Assembly: GCF_018374135.1 (NCBI RefSeq)
Contig: NZ_JAHAFS010000015.1
Coordinates: 1-59,710, forward strand
Length of the DNA stretch: 59,710 bases
Reading direction: 5' to 3'
From: Campylobacter gracilis
GTDB lineage: Bacteria > Campylobacterota > Campylobacteria > Campylobacterales > Campylobacteraceae
Shown here: one piece after another, positions 17,130 through 26,143 of the stretch
Position numbering within the stretch: position 1 is the first letter of the stretch
How the letters are laid out: each line of letters begins with the position of its first letter
Notes under the pieces: model-generated
Told to the model about the DNA's origin: nothing
Database searches by the model: none
What the model saw: the letters and a program-made list of their open reading frames with translations, nothing else
Position numbers and translations under genes: made by a program

Positions 17130-18750
17130 TTTTTATAGATGCTTCGATAAAGCCCAAAATAGCGGGATTTGGGCGCACTAAACGGCTAGTAAATTCCGGG
17201 TGAAACTGCACGCCCAGAAAAAACGGATGGTTTTTTAGCTCGACCGCTTCGATAAGCCCGTCGCTCTCGCCGCAGACGATAAGACCGTGCTTTTCAAACT
17301 CGGCGCGGTACTTCGGATTGGCTTCGTAGCGGTGGCGGTGGCGCTCGCGGATGGTTTTTTGCTCGCCGTAAATTTTACCCAAAAGCGAGCCCTTTTTGAC
17401 ATCGCAGTCATAGCCGCCCAGCCGCATAGTGCCGCCCATAGGGGATTTGTGCGTGCGGATCTGCTTTTTGCCGCTCGCGTCGATAAAGCTGTCGATGAGG
17501 TAGATCACCGGATCTTCGGTCTGCGGGTCAAATTCCGAGGAGTTGGCGTTTTTCAGTTTTAAGACGTTGCGCGCAAACTCCACCATCGCAAGCTGCATCC
17601 CGAGGCAAATGCCCAAAAATGGCACCTTATGCACCCGCGCGTAGTTTATGGCTAAAATTTTACCCTCTATCCCGCGCGAGCCGAAGCCGCCCGCGACCAA
17701 AATTCCGTTTACGTCGCGGAAAATTTCATCCACATTTGCAGCTTCAATTTTTTCGCTATCTACCCACTTTAAGCTTATCCGTGTATCAAGTGTCGCGCCC
17801 GCGTGGATGATCCCCTCGGTGAGGGATTTATAGCTTTCTTTCAGATCGATATATTTGCCGACGAAGGCGATCGTGGTTTCGTTCGTAGGCACGATGACGC
17901 GCTTAACTAGGCTGTCCCAGTTGCTCATATCTACTTCGAGCTTGTTTAAGTTTAAAGTCTCCGCGATCGGCGTTAAAATATCCTGTTTCAAAAACGCAAG
18001 CGGGATCTGATAGATGCTCGCGCTATCGGGGCTTTCGATGACGCAGTTTTTATCCACGCCGCAGCTTAGCGCGATCTTATCTTTAAGCGCGCGATTTAGC
18101 GGCATTTCGGAGCGGCAGATTATCATATCGGGGCTGATACCGATGCGGCGCAGCTCGCCTACGCTGTGCTGCGTGGGCTTGGTTTTGAGCTCGCCTGCTA
18201 CCTTGATGAAAGGCACGAGCGTGAGGTGGATATTCATCGTATTTACCCTACCAAGCTCCACTCTCATCGCGCGGATTGCCTCTAAAAAGGGCAGTCCCTC
18301 GATGTCGCCCACGGTGCCGCCGATCTCGACGATCAGCACGTCGTTGCCCTCGCCTGCCTTTTTTATGCGGCGCACGATCTCGCCTACGATGTGAGGGATC
18401 ACCTGTATCGTCTTGCCCAGATAATCGCCCCTGCGCTCCTTTTCGATGACGGAGCTGTAAACTTTGCCCGTGGTGAAGTTGTTGTCTTGGCTTAAATTTT
18501 CATCCAAGAACCGCTCATAGTGCCCCAAATCCAGATCGGTCTCCGCGCCGTCGTCGGTGACGAAAACCTCTCCGTGCTCCAGCGGACTCATGGTGCCGGG
18601 ATCGACGTTGATATAGGGATCCGCCTTTAGGATGCGCACTTTAAGCCCCGCGTGCTTTAAAAGCGTCGCGATCGACGCCGCCGCAATGCCCTTACCCAGC
18701 GAGCTCAGCACTCCGCCGGTGACGAAAATATATTTCGTTTGCTTTGCCAT
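17119..18750 (-). CDS. pyrG: CTP synthase
   Basis: 543 residues, full length. It aminates UTP to CTP with glutamine. N-terminal synthetase: GGVLSSLGKGIAAASI (residues 12-27) P-loop and DPGTMSPLEHGEV. C-terminal class I glutamine amidotransferase: GGFGSRGIEGK and the nucleophile elbow FLGICLGMQLA (Cys about 377). SD AGGAAAACCT before ATG; minus-strand TATAAT at 18783-18788. First gene of pyrG-recJ. Confidence 0.98.
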   Translation of the reverse strand: MAKQTKYIFVTGGVLSSLGKGIAAASIATLLKHAGLKVRILKADPYINVDPGTMSPLEHGEVFVTDDGAETDLDLGHYERFLDENLSQDNNFTTGKVYSSVIEKERRGDYLGKTIQVIPHIVGEIVRRIKKAGEGNDVLIVEIGGTVGDIEGLPFLEAIRAMRVELGRVNTMNIHLTLVPFIKVAGELKTKPTQHSVGELRRIGISPDMIICRSEMPLNRALKDKIALSCGVDKNCVIESPDSASIYQIPLAFLKQDILTPIAETLNLNKLEVDMSNWDSLVKRVIVPTNETTIAFVGKYIDLKESYKSLTEGIIHAGATLDTRISLKWVDSEKIEAANVDEIFRDVNGILVAGGFGSRGIEGKILAINYARVHKVPFLGICLGMQLAMVEFARNVLKLKNANSSEFDPQTEDPVIYLIDSFIDASGKKQIRTHKSPMGGTMRLGGYDCDVKKGSLLGKIYGEQKTIRERHRHRYEANPKYRAEFEKHGLIVCGESDGLIEAVELKNHPFFLGVQFHPEFTSRLVRPNPAILGFIEASIKNAR

Positions 18751-18782
18751 AGGTTTTCCTAAATTTTGATATTAATGCCGCG

Positions 18783-18788
18783 ATTATA
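18783..18788 (-). promoter_or_regulatory. -10 box for pyrG-recJ
   Basis: TATAAT on the minus strand, about 33 nt before the pyrG ATG. Confidence 0.55.
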
Positions 18789-18884
18789 ACTTCTTTTAGG
18801 TTAAAGCACACTAAGCTAGAATTTGAAAATTTTAGAAATTTACGGCAAAATACGACCCAAATAAATTTTAAATTTAAAGGAGAG

Positions 18885-20336
18885 ATGATGAAAAAGATCA
18901 TCGCGGCTTTAGTGGTCATCGTAGCGCTTATAGTGGGCGTTTTTGTAGCGACAAAGGACGCTAAAACGGGCGTAGCTAAAAGTGTAAACGATAGCATAAC
19001 CAAAACGGTTGACGGTGCGGTCGGCAAGAGTGCCAGCGCGGCGATTGAGCAGCAGATTGCAGAATTTATCGCTAGAAACGAAATTTTCGAGACTAAAAGC
19101 GCTAAATTTTATCCTGGAGATAGCAACTCAAGTGGCTTTATCGAGGGCGTAGTAAAAAAAGAGAAACTACAAAAAAGCCTTGCCGAGGGCTTTAGCAAGC
19201 TAAAGGAAAAAGCAGGCGCGCAAGATAGCAACGATACGGACGAGCCGGATCCTGCTAAAATTTTCCCGGAGGATTTTGCTTTTCGCTATGACTACACTAT
19301 CAAGCATAGTGTAAAAAACGCTGCGGATGGATTTGAGAGCGACGGAATTTTAACGATTAAGACGCCATATTACGCGGAGCCTTGCAAGAAGCTGTTTAAG
19401 ACTGACGCGCCGCTTAGCACGCATCTAAACTACGGACCTACAGAGGTTAAATTTAGCGCAAAGCTAGCCGATATAAATGTGCTCGAAGATGGCGGAATAG
19501 GACGTCTTGCAGGCCTTAGCCTAAACGGCACGAGCGATATGAGCGGAAAAACGATAAAAGCCTTGGGCTTTAAAATCGGTGAAATTTTTATAGACGACGG
19601 CAAGGATTCGGGTCTTGATATGAAGGATCTTATCTATGAGGCAAACTTTAAAAACGGCATCCAAGATCTAGACGACAATATAACCAAGCTCTTTTTAAAT
19701 GACATAGATTTTGCAGGCAGCACAAAAGAGCTAGTCGTAACTGTAGATAAGCAGCGCTTCGTCGTAGTTACGGATATGAGCACAGAAGGTAGCTACCGTG
19801 TAAAAGATGGAATTTTAAATTTCAACGAAAGCGATAAAGCCCAAAGCCTAAAAATCGCCGACGTGCTAGTGCGAAACATCCATTTGGGCGTCGATACCAG
19901 CTTTAGCGCCGCACTTTTCGAAAAATATCTGTCTGTTATCTCAAATCCGCAAGAAGGCGAAAAATTAGCGGAAAATAAAGAGCTTTTTATGAAGCTGCTA
20001 AAAGATGATATGAAAATCAACGTGAATGATTTTTCGTTTGAAAATAGCCTCGGCAAGAAATTTGCTTTTAACGCAAGCGCGCTATTAGGCGGCTACATCG
20101 ATGAGACGCAGCTTTTTAAGCGTATGAGCTTGGATGGCAAAGCTACGATAAATACGACCATCACGGACTTCCTATCGCCTTATGACAGCTTGCGCGATTT
20201 TGCGCCGATGGCGGAAGTTTACGGCTCGCAGTTTCTTAAGCCAGACGGAGATGGGGTTAAGATGGAGTTTAGCTTCGATAAAGCAAGCAACTCTATGATC
20301 TTAAACGGAAAGCCTATCCCACTACCGCACAATTAA
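18885..20336 (+). CDS. DUF945-like (YdgA-type) envelope protein
   Basis: 483 residues. A short N-terminal hydrophobic segment (about 4-23) anchors or exports the protein; the rest is soluble and periplasmic by prediction. The long run of amphipathic strands, with blocks such as LSLNGTSDMSGKTI and MSLDGKATINTTI, resembles the DUF945 family, whose role is unknown. SD AAAGGAGAG precedes the ATG. It is followed by a strong intrinsic terminator, so it is probably monocistronic. Confidence 0.7.
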   Translation: MMKKIIAALVVIVALIVGVFVATKDAKTGVAKSVNDSITKTVDGAVGKSASAAIEQQIAEFIARNEIFETKSAKFYPGDSNSSGFIEGVVKKEKLQKSLAEGFSKLKEKAGAQDSNDTDEPDPAKIFPEDFAFRYDYTIKHSVKNAADGFESDGILTIKTPYYAEPCKKLFKTDAPLSTHLNYGPTEVKFSAKLADINVLEDGGIGRLAGLSLNGTSDMSGKTIKALGFKIGEIFIDDGKDSGLDMKDLIYEANFKNGIQDLDDNITKLFLNDIDFAGSTKELVVTVDKQRFVVVTDMSTEGSYRVKDGILNFNESDKAQSLKIADVLVRNIHLGVDTSFSAALFEKYLSVISNPQEGEKLAENKELFMKLLKDDMKINVNDFSFENSLGKKFAFNASALLGGYIDETQLFKRMSLDGKATINTTITDFLSPYDSLRDFAPMAEVYGSQFLKPDGDGVKMEFSFDKASNSMILNGKPIPLPHN

Positions 20337-20343
20337 ATTTTAA

Positions 20344-20390
20344 AGCTTTGCGAGCAAATTTTAAATCCGCTTGCAAAGCTCTTTTTGTTT
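20344..20390 (+). terminator. Intrinsic terminator after the DUF945-like gene
   Basis: AGCTTTGCGAGC pairs with GCTTGCAAAGCT (one bulge), followed by CTTTTTGTTT. Confidence 0.8.
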
Positions 20391-20717
20391 CTTGCTTTTT
20401 CGGCGCAGAATTTCGCAAAGCTTCGCGTAAATTTTTACCTGCATAATTTCGCAGCGGCGCCATAAAATTCCGCTCAAATTTTACCGCATCGTTTCCGCCC
20501 ACTTCGCTAAATTTGAAAATTTACAAGCCAAAATCTCATACCTACAATGACAGATAGACTTAAGCAATTTTGGCTATAATGCGCGACTTTGCAGCGCAGC
20601 TAGCGTAAATTTAAAAGACGGCGGATTTGAGGCATTTATTGCGCCGCCTCTTTTGACGACGTATTTTATGTTGGGAAACTAACGCTAAATTTGCATTTTT
20701 AAATTTCAAGGAACGAT
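20391..20717. other. Leader region of nrdA
   Basis: About 330 bp with AAATTT-rich sequence, a TATAAT at 20575-20580 and a GC hairpin (GGCGG near 20622 with CCGCC near 20644) in the untranslated leader. No gene seen. I could not make out a convincing pair of NrdR boxes. Confidence 0.5.
20575..20580 (+). promoter_or_regulatory. -10 box upstream of nrdA
   Basis: TATAAT after TTTTGGC, about 138 nt before the nrdA ATG, giving a long leader. Confidence 0.5.
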
Positions 20718-23090
20718 ATGAAAGTAATCAAACGCAACGGCAGAACCGAGGAACTTGACGTAAGCAAGATCAAAAAATACACGAGCGAGGCGGTAGAGGG
20801 GCTGGAAAACGTAAGCCTTAGCGAGCTTGAGGTGGACGCAAAGATCCAGTTTCGCGATATGATCACCACGGAGGAGATTCAGCAAACCCTCATCAAAACC
20901 GCGGTCGAGAAGATTGACGTGGACCGCCCGAACTGGACCTTCGTCGCCGCGCGGTTATTTTTATACGATCTATATCACAAAGTAACGGGCTTTAGCGGCT
21001 ACAACAGCCTGGGGGATTACTTCGCTCGCGGCGAAGCGGCGGGTCGCATAATGCTCGGCTTAAAGGAAAAATACGATCTTGAGGATCTAAATTCTTACTT
21101 GCAACCGCAGCGCGATTTGCAGTTTAACTACCTCGGCATCAAGACGCTTTACGATCGCTACCTCATCAAGGATAAAAGCGGCGCGCCGATCGAGCTTCCG
21201 CAGCAGATGTTTATGGCGATCGCGATGTTCATCGCACAAAACGAGCTTGATTGCCAGAGCTGGGCGAAGAAATTTTACGATCTCATATCTAAATTTGAAG
21301 TCATGCTGGCTACTCCGACGCTCTCAAACGCCCGCACGACGCGACATCAGCTAAGCAGCTGCTACGTAGGAAGCACGCCCGATAATATCGAAGGGATTTT
21401 TGATAGCTATAAGGAGATGGCGCTTCTGAGTAAATTCGGCGGCGGCATCGGCTGGGACTGGTGCAAGGTGCGCGCGATGGGCGGCAGCATCGACGGACAT
21501 AAAAACGCCGCGGGCGGCATCATCCCGTTTTTAAAGATCACGAACGACATCGCCGTCGCCGTCGATCAGCTGGGCACGCGCAAAGGCGCTATCGCCGTGT
21601 ATATCGAGCCGTGGCATATGGACGTGAGCGACTTTTTAGATCTGCGCAAAAACTCGGGCGAGGAGAGGCGCCGCGCGCATGAAATTTTCCCCGCGCTGTG
21701 GATAAACGATCTGTTTATGAAAAGGCTTCAAAGCGGCGGCAAGTGGACGCTCTTCGATCCTGCAGAAGTAAGCGATCTAAGTGATCTATATGGCGCGGAA
21801 TTTGAAGCGCGCTACGAACAGTACGAGGCCGATGATAAAATTTCAAAATCCACCATCCTGGCAAAGGAGCTTTGGAAGAAAATTTTAACGAGCTATTTTG
21901 AGACCGGAATGCCCTTTTTGTGCTTCAAAGATAATGCCAACCGCATCAATCCAAACGCGCATCAAGGCTTAATCAGGAGCTCAAATTTATGCACGGAGAT
22001 CTTTCAAAACACGGCGCCGAACCACTACAAAATCAAAGTCGTATTTGCCGACGGCAGCGAGAGGCTGTTTGAGGAAAACGAAGATATAAGAACCGACGCG
22101 GGCATCGTAAAAAAGGCGAAAAAGATCACCGCGCTAGACGCGCTGGGCGGCAAAGAAATTTTTATCGTAGAAAAGGGCTGCAACGAGGGCGCAACGGCGG
22201 TTTGCAACCTCGCAAGCGTAAATTTAAGCAAAATCAACAGCCGCGAGGAGATAGCTCGCGTGATGCCGATCGCCGTGCGGATGCTCGATAACGTCATCGA
22301 TCTAAATTTTTACCCGCACGCCAAGGTCAAACACACCAATCTAAAAACCCGCGCGATAGGGCTCGGCGTAATGGGCGAGGCGCAGATGCTTGCCGAGCGC
22401 GGCGTGAAGTGGGGCAGCTACGAGCACTTCGAGCTGATCGATAGGATAATGGAAAACGTGAGCTTTAACGCGATCAAAGCAAGTTCAAATTTAGCCGTAG
22501 AAAAGGGCAGGTACCCTGATTTCGCGGGCTCGAAGTGGAGCGAAGGAGTTTTCCCGATCGATTTAGCGAACGAAAACGCCAAAGCGCTCGTTAAGCGCGG
22601 TGGGCTTTTTGAGCAGAGCAGCTGCGACTGGGACGGACTGCGCGAGAAAGTAAAGCGCGACGGCATGCGAAACGGCTACCTGATGGCGATCGCGCCGACA
22701 TCGAGCATCAGCATACTCGTAGGCACCACGCAGACGATCGAGCCGGTGTATAAGCGCAAATGGTTCGAGCACAACCTAAGCGGCATGATCCCGGTCGTCG
22801 TGCCGAATTTAAGCCCGAAAACGTGGCAGGCGTACGTACCTGCGTACGAGCTCGATCAGCGCCTACTCGTAAAGGCGGGCGCCATCCGCCAAAAATGGAT
22901 CGATCAAGGCCAGAGCCTAAATATCTTCATGAGCCTAGATAAGGCAAGCGGCGGCTATCTGAGCGAAATTTACACGCTTGCATGGCAGCTGGGGCTAAAA
23001 TCGACCTACTACCTGCGCTCTGAAAGCCCAGATAGCGAGAAGCTAAACAACGTCGCGGATCGCTCGATCGAGTGCGAGGGGTGTCAGTAA
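20718..23090 (+). CDS. nrdA: ribonucleoside-diphosphate reductase, alpha subunit (class Ia)
   Basis: 790 residues. It reduces ribonucleotides for DNA synthesis together with the radical-bearing NrdB, which is not in this window. An N-terminal ATP-cone (about 1-90) binds the activity effector. LSSCYVGS holds one redox Cys (about 213), the active-site block with NLCTEI and VCNLASVNLSK follows, and the C-terminal redox pair is in CEGCQ at the very end. SD CAAGGAACG before ATG. Confidence 0.96.
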   Translation: MKVIKRNGRTEELDVSKIKKYTSEAVEGLENVSLSELEVDAKIQFRDMITTEEIQQTLIKTAVEKIDVDRPNWTFVAARLFLYDLYHKVTGFSGYNSLGDYFARGEAAGRIMLGLKEKYDLEDLNSYLQPQRDLQFNYLGIKTLYDRYLIKDKSGAPIELPQQMFMAIAMFIAQNELDCQSWAKKFYDLISKFEVMLATPTLSNARTTRHQLSSCYVGSTPDNIEGIFDSYKEMALLSKFGGGIGWDWCKVRAMGGSIDGHKNAAGGIIPFLKITNDIAVAVDQLGTRKGAIAVYIEPWHMDVSDFLDLRKNSGEERRRAHEIFPALWINDLFMKRLQSGGKWTLFDPAEVSDLSDLYGAEFEARYEQYEADDKISKSTILAKELWKKILTSYFETGMPFLCFKDNANRINPNAHQGLIRSSNLCTEIFQNTAPNHYKIKVVFADGSERLFEENEDIRTDAGIVKKAKKITALDALGGKEIFIVEKGCNEGATAVCNLASVNLSKINSREEIARVMPIAVRMLDNVIDLNFYPHAKVKHTNLKTRAIGLGVMGEAQMLAERGVKWGSYEHFELIDRIMENVSFNAIKASSNLAVEKGRYPDFAGSKWSEGVFPIDLANENAKALVKRGGLFEQSSCDWDGLREKVKRDGMRNGYLMAIAPTSSISILVGTTQTIEPVYKRKWFEHNLSGMIPVVVPNLSPKTWQAYVPAYELDQRLLVKAGAIRQKWIDQGQSLNIFMSLDKASGGYLSEIYTLAWQLGLKSTYYLRSESPDSEKLNNVADRSIECEGCQ

Positions 23091-23319
23091 ATTTTATTTG
23101 CCGCGCTAGAAAATTTACGCTCGCAATTAGAGGGCGAAAACGGCGTAAAAGAGTATTTTAGAAAGTAAATTTGACGGGCGAATTTAAGCGCAGGTCTTGC
23201 CGTCAAATTTAAGCAAAACGGCTCGGCTTCGGACTTTAAGTTAAAGCCGATTTTTAAATCCGCGTCGCGTCAAATTTGACCGTCCGCGTAAAAGTAAATT
23301 TATCAAAAAGGCAAAAAAT

Positions 23320-24183
23320 ATGAAAATAGCCGTAAACGGCGCAAGCGGATTTATCGGCGGCGAACTCTGCCGCTTTTTTAGAGCCCAGGGGCACGAGATA
23401 GTAGCTATCCCAAGGGCCGCCTACGCCGACAAAAACGCACTCAAAGACCTCATCAAAGGCTGCGACGCGGTTATAAATTTAGCCGGCGCTTCTATCGCCG
23501 CAAGGTGGAGCGAGGCCTATAAAAAGCGCCTTCGCGCAAGCAGGATAGAGACTACGCGCACGCTGGTTTGCGCTATAAACGAGCTAGAAAACCCGCCCTT
23601 TTTCATCAGCGCTTCAGCCGTGGGGATATATGAAAACGGGCTTGGTCACGACGAGAGCTCGGTCAAATTTGACCGCGGATTTTTGGGCGAGCTAGCATGC
23701 GAGTGGGAGAGCGAGGCCGCTAAGGCGCGGACGCAAACGGCGATATTTCGCCTAGGCGTGGTGCTGGGACGAGGCGGCGCGCTGGCTAAGATGCTGCCGG
23801 CATTTAGGCTCGGTCTTGGCGGCAAGATCGGTAGCGGCGAGCAGGCGTTTTGCTGGATTCACATCGCTGATTTGCTAGAGGCGTTTAAATTTACCTTGCA
23901 AAACCGCCAAAGCGGCGTTTTTAATCTCGTTTCGCCGACTCCTAGTACAAACGGCGAATTTACTCAAATTTTGGGCGAGGTTTTGGGGCGACCGACGTTT
24001 TTTAAAGTGCCTAAATTTGCGCTAAATTTGATGCTGGGCGAGGGATCCGGCGTACTGCTTGAAGGAGCAAAAGTCTATCCCAAGGCCTTGATAAAAAGCG
24101 GATTTATCTTTAAATTTGGCGATCTAAAAACCGCGCTTGAGGATGTTTTGGGACAACGTTTTAAAGTAAAACAAATTACCTAA
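23320..24183 (+). CDS. NAD(P)-binding epimerase-like protein, TIGR01777 family
   Basis: 287 residues. Rossmann motif NGASGFIGGEL (residues 7-17), SASAVGIYE (catalytic-like region, about 97-105) and a C-terminal DUF1731 domain (about 240-287) place it with YfcH/SULA-type proteins. Substrate unknown; plant and bacterial relatives are tied to cell division or respiration without a settled reaction. SD AAAAGGCA before ATG. Confidence 0.85.
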   Translation: MKIAVNGASGFIGGELCRFFRAQGHEIVAIPRAAYADKNALKDLIKGCDAVINLAGASIAARWSEAYKKRLRASRIETTRTLVCAINELENPPFFISASAVGIYENGLGHDESSVKFDRGFLGELACEWESEAAKARTQTAIFRLGVVLGRGGALAKMLPAFRLGLGGKIGSGEQAFCWIHIADLLEAFKFTLQNRQSGVFNLVSPTPSTNGEFTQILGEVLGRPTFFKVPKFALNLMLGEGSGVLLEGAKVYPKALIKSGFIFKFGDLKTALEDVLGQRFKVKQIT

Positions 24184-24194
24184 AGGACTTTTCA

Positions 24195-24230
24195 ATGGCA
24201 AACCGTACACCACATAAAATCCTAGCGTAG
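24195..24230 (+). pseudogene. Possible truncated small gene
   Basis: ATG with a good SD (AAAGGA, 7 nt away), directly after the epimerase, followed by only 11 codons (MANRTPHKILA) and TAG. Adding one base before the TAG opens another 17 codons. It may be the stub of a decayed gene or a leader peptide; I do not recognise it. Confidence 0.3.
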
Positions 24231-24390
24231 TGATAAATTCCGGAAATTTACCGCAAGAGTTCGAGTCAACTTGTGTTTAAATTTAATGTTTGGCGGCGGT
24301 GCTTTATCGTTTTTATAAAGTCGTGCCGCATCACCGTCCAAAATGCGCACAAATTTGCCCTACAAATCAAAGCAATTTGATCTCTAAGCC

Positions 24391-26139
24391 CTAAAAAAGA
24401 TCGGTTGAAAAAGCGCTCTGCTTTATCCCTCGCCCGATGAAAACCAAAAAATTATCGCAGCATTTGCGGTCGCTAAAAGGCGTTATCTCAAATTTACCGT
24501 TTACGAACTGCACGACGTATTGCGCTTCATCATCTTTAAAGCTCGCAAGCCCCTTGATGCGGTAAAAATTTTCCGGCATATCGCTCATAAATTTGATGAA
24601 ATTTTGCCTATCGATGGCCTCAGGAAGATCCTTTTTAAACGAGACTATCCCCTCGTCTTCGTGCGTCGCATGCATTTTGCCCTCGAGCAGGACGGACGCC
24701 ATATACGAGGTGTCGCTCTGGCGGTAGAGCAGATAGTTTGGATTTAGCTCGGCGCCTATCGTCTCGAATATCTCGGCGCAGCGGTTGTTTTGGATCAAAA
24801 TTTGCCGTATCCGCTCCTTCTGCTCGGGCGAGATCAGATCGATTTTATTGAGCACTATGACGTCGGCGGCCTTGATCTGCTCGAGCATTATTTTTGATCT
24901 GCCGCGCTCTTTTAAAAAATTTGCCCCATCCACGACGGTGACGATGGCGCATAGATTGACCTCGTCTTTTATCTCGTTTAGCTCGCTTAAGATATTGAAA
25001 GGATTGGCGACGCCCGTGGTTTCAAGCACGATACTGTCGGGCTTTTTGGGCTTGAGCTGCGAGATCGCAAGCTTGATCTGCCCCGCCATGGAGCAGCAAA
25101 CGCACCCCTCGTCGATCTCTACGAGCGCGTATTTAGCGTCCAGCAGCGCGCCGTCAAGGCCTATTTTGCCGATCTCGTTTTGGATGATGCCGGTAAATCT
25201 ATTTTGCGCCGTTTCATGCTCGATGAAATTTTGGATAAATTTCGTCTTGCCCGAGCCCAGATAGCCGGTAATGATGAAGAAATTCGGCCGCTCGCCGCCT
25301 TGCATAAAAATTTGTTTTTTATCCTCCTTGGCTAAGCGTAGCAAAAATTTAAACAAAGCTGCCGAGCCGGACAGCTTCTTAAAAGATCTATCGTCAAATT
25401 TAATGCGCCCGTCGTCCGCATCCTCGCCGTAGATTAAATTTACAAAAATTTCGCCGCAGAGCGGATCTGCTTTGATTTCTAAGTTGCGCTCTTTGTCGTA
25501 GATCACGGCGCGAGCCGCTTTTTTGTAAATTTCAAAGCTCTCGTAGCGCGGCTCGTAAATTTTGCAAAGCGCGATATGCAAAAAGTTCATAAACGCAAGC
25601 GATACCCTAAAGCAGGGGAAATTTTTATCGAGCCCCTCTTTTGCGATGATCTGCTTACCCTCTACGCGCACACCGTCCTTTGCATACGACCTATCTCTGA
25701 GCTTTGTTTTAAAAGATAGCGCCAAGCCCCACTCTTGCGGCTTTAAATAGATCGTAGCGACGCAGAAGTTATTTAAAAGCTCCTCGTGCGCGGAGAAATT
25801 TCGCACTTTTGTTAAAAACTCCGGCCCTCCGGCTAAAACGGCTTCAAAAAGCGAGACGCTACCGAGCAGCTCATCGTTTGCGGAGGGGAAATAATAAAGC
25901 TCAAATACGCCCGCGCCCTCTTTCACCTCCCGCAAAACGATGCCGTAAATTCCGCTGTAAAAGCCAAATTTTATGCTCCAGCATTCATTAAAATAGTTCC
26001 CCTTATACATCCCCTGATACCTGCTTGAGGATTTTACGTCGCTATCGTAAAGAGACTTCATCAATATACATCTCATAAGCGACCTGTAATCCTCAAACGA
26101 GTATCTAAATTTCAAAGGAAAAATATCTTGAAATTCCAT
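24391..26139 (-). CDS. CobW-type (G3E) GTPase with a large N-terminal extension
   Basis: About 582 residues from ATG 26139 (a TTG at 26151 overlaps the previous stop). The C-terminal half is a COG0523/CobW metallochaperone: Walker A GYLGSGKT (about 291-298), metal-binding CVCCS (CxCC, about 345), Walker B ETTG, and NKID for guanine. The C-terminal CobW domain ends with a strand rich in FYRIKGLASF. The first about 280 residues have no motif I recognise and are rich in aromatic residues; usual family length is 320-400. Last gene of a minus-strand operon after a Tat-exported metallo-hydrolase. Members insert Zn, Co, Ni or Fe into target proteins, so loading metal into that hydrolase before export is a reasonable inference. 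Confidence 0.8.
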   Translation of the reverse strand: MEFQDIFPLKFRYSFEDYRSLMRCILMKSLYDSDVKSSSRYQGMYKGNYFNECWSIKFGFYSGIYGIVLREVKEGAGVFELYYFPSANDELLGSVSLFEAVLAGGPEFLTKVRNFSAHEELLNNFCVATIYLKPQEWGLALSFKTKLRDRSYAKDGVRVEGKQIIAKEGLDKNFPCFRVSLAFMNFLHIALCKIYEPRYESFEIYKKAARAVIYDKERNLEIKADPLCGEIFVNLIYGEDADDGRIKFDDRSFKKLSGSAALFKFLLRLAKEDKKQIFMQGGERPNFFIITGYLGSGKTKFIQNFIEHETAQNRFTGIIQNEIGKIGLDGALLDAKYALVEIDEGCVCCSMAGQIKLAISQLKPKKPDSIVLETTGVANPFNILSELNEIKDEVNLCAIVTVVDGANFLKERGRSKIMLEQIKAADVIVLNKIDLISPEQKERIRQILIQNNRCAEIFETIGAELNPNYLLYRQSDTSYMASVLLEGKMHATHEDEGIVSFKKDLPEAIDRQNFIKFMSDMPENFYRIKGLASFKDDEAQYVVQFVNGKFEITPFSDRKCCDNFLVFIGRGIKQSAFSTDLF

Positions 26140-26143
26140 GCTT

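Noticed and set aside
20391..20717. NrdR boxes upstream of nrdA
   Set aside because: I looked for paired ACACTATATAGTGT-type boxes and found none good enough to report.
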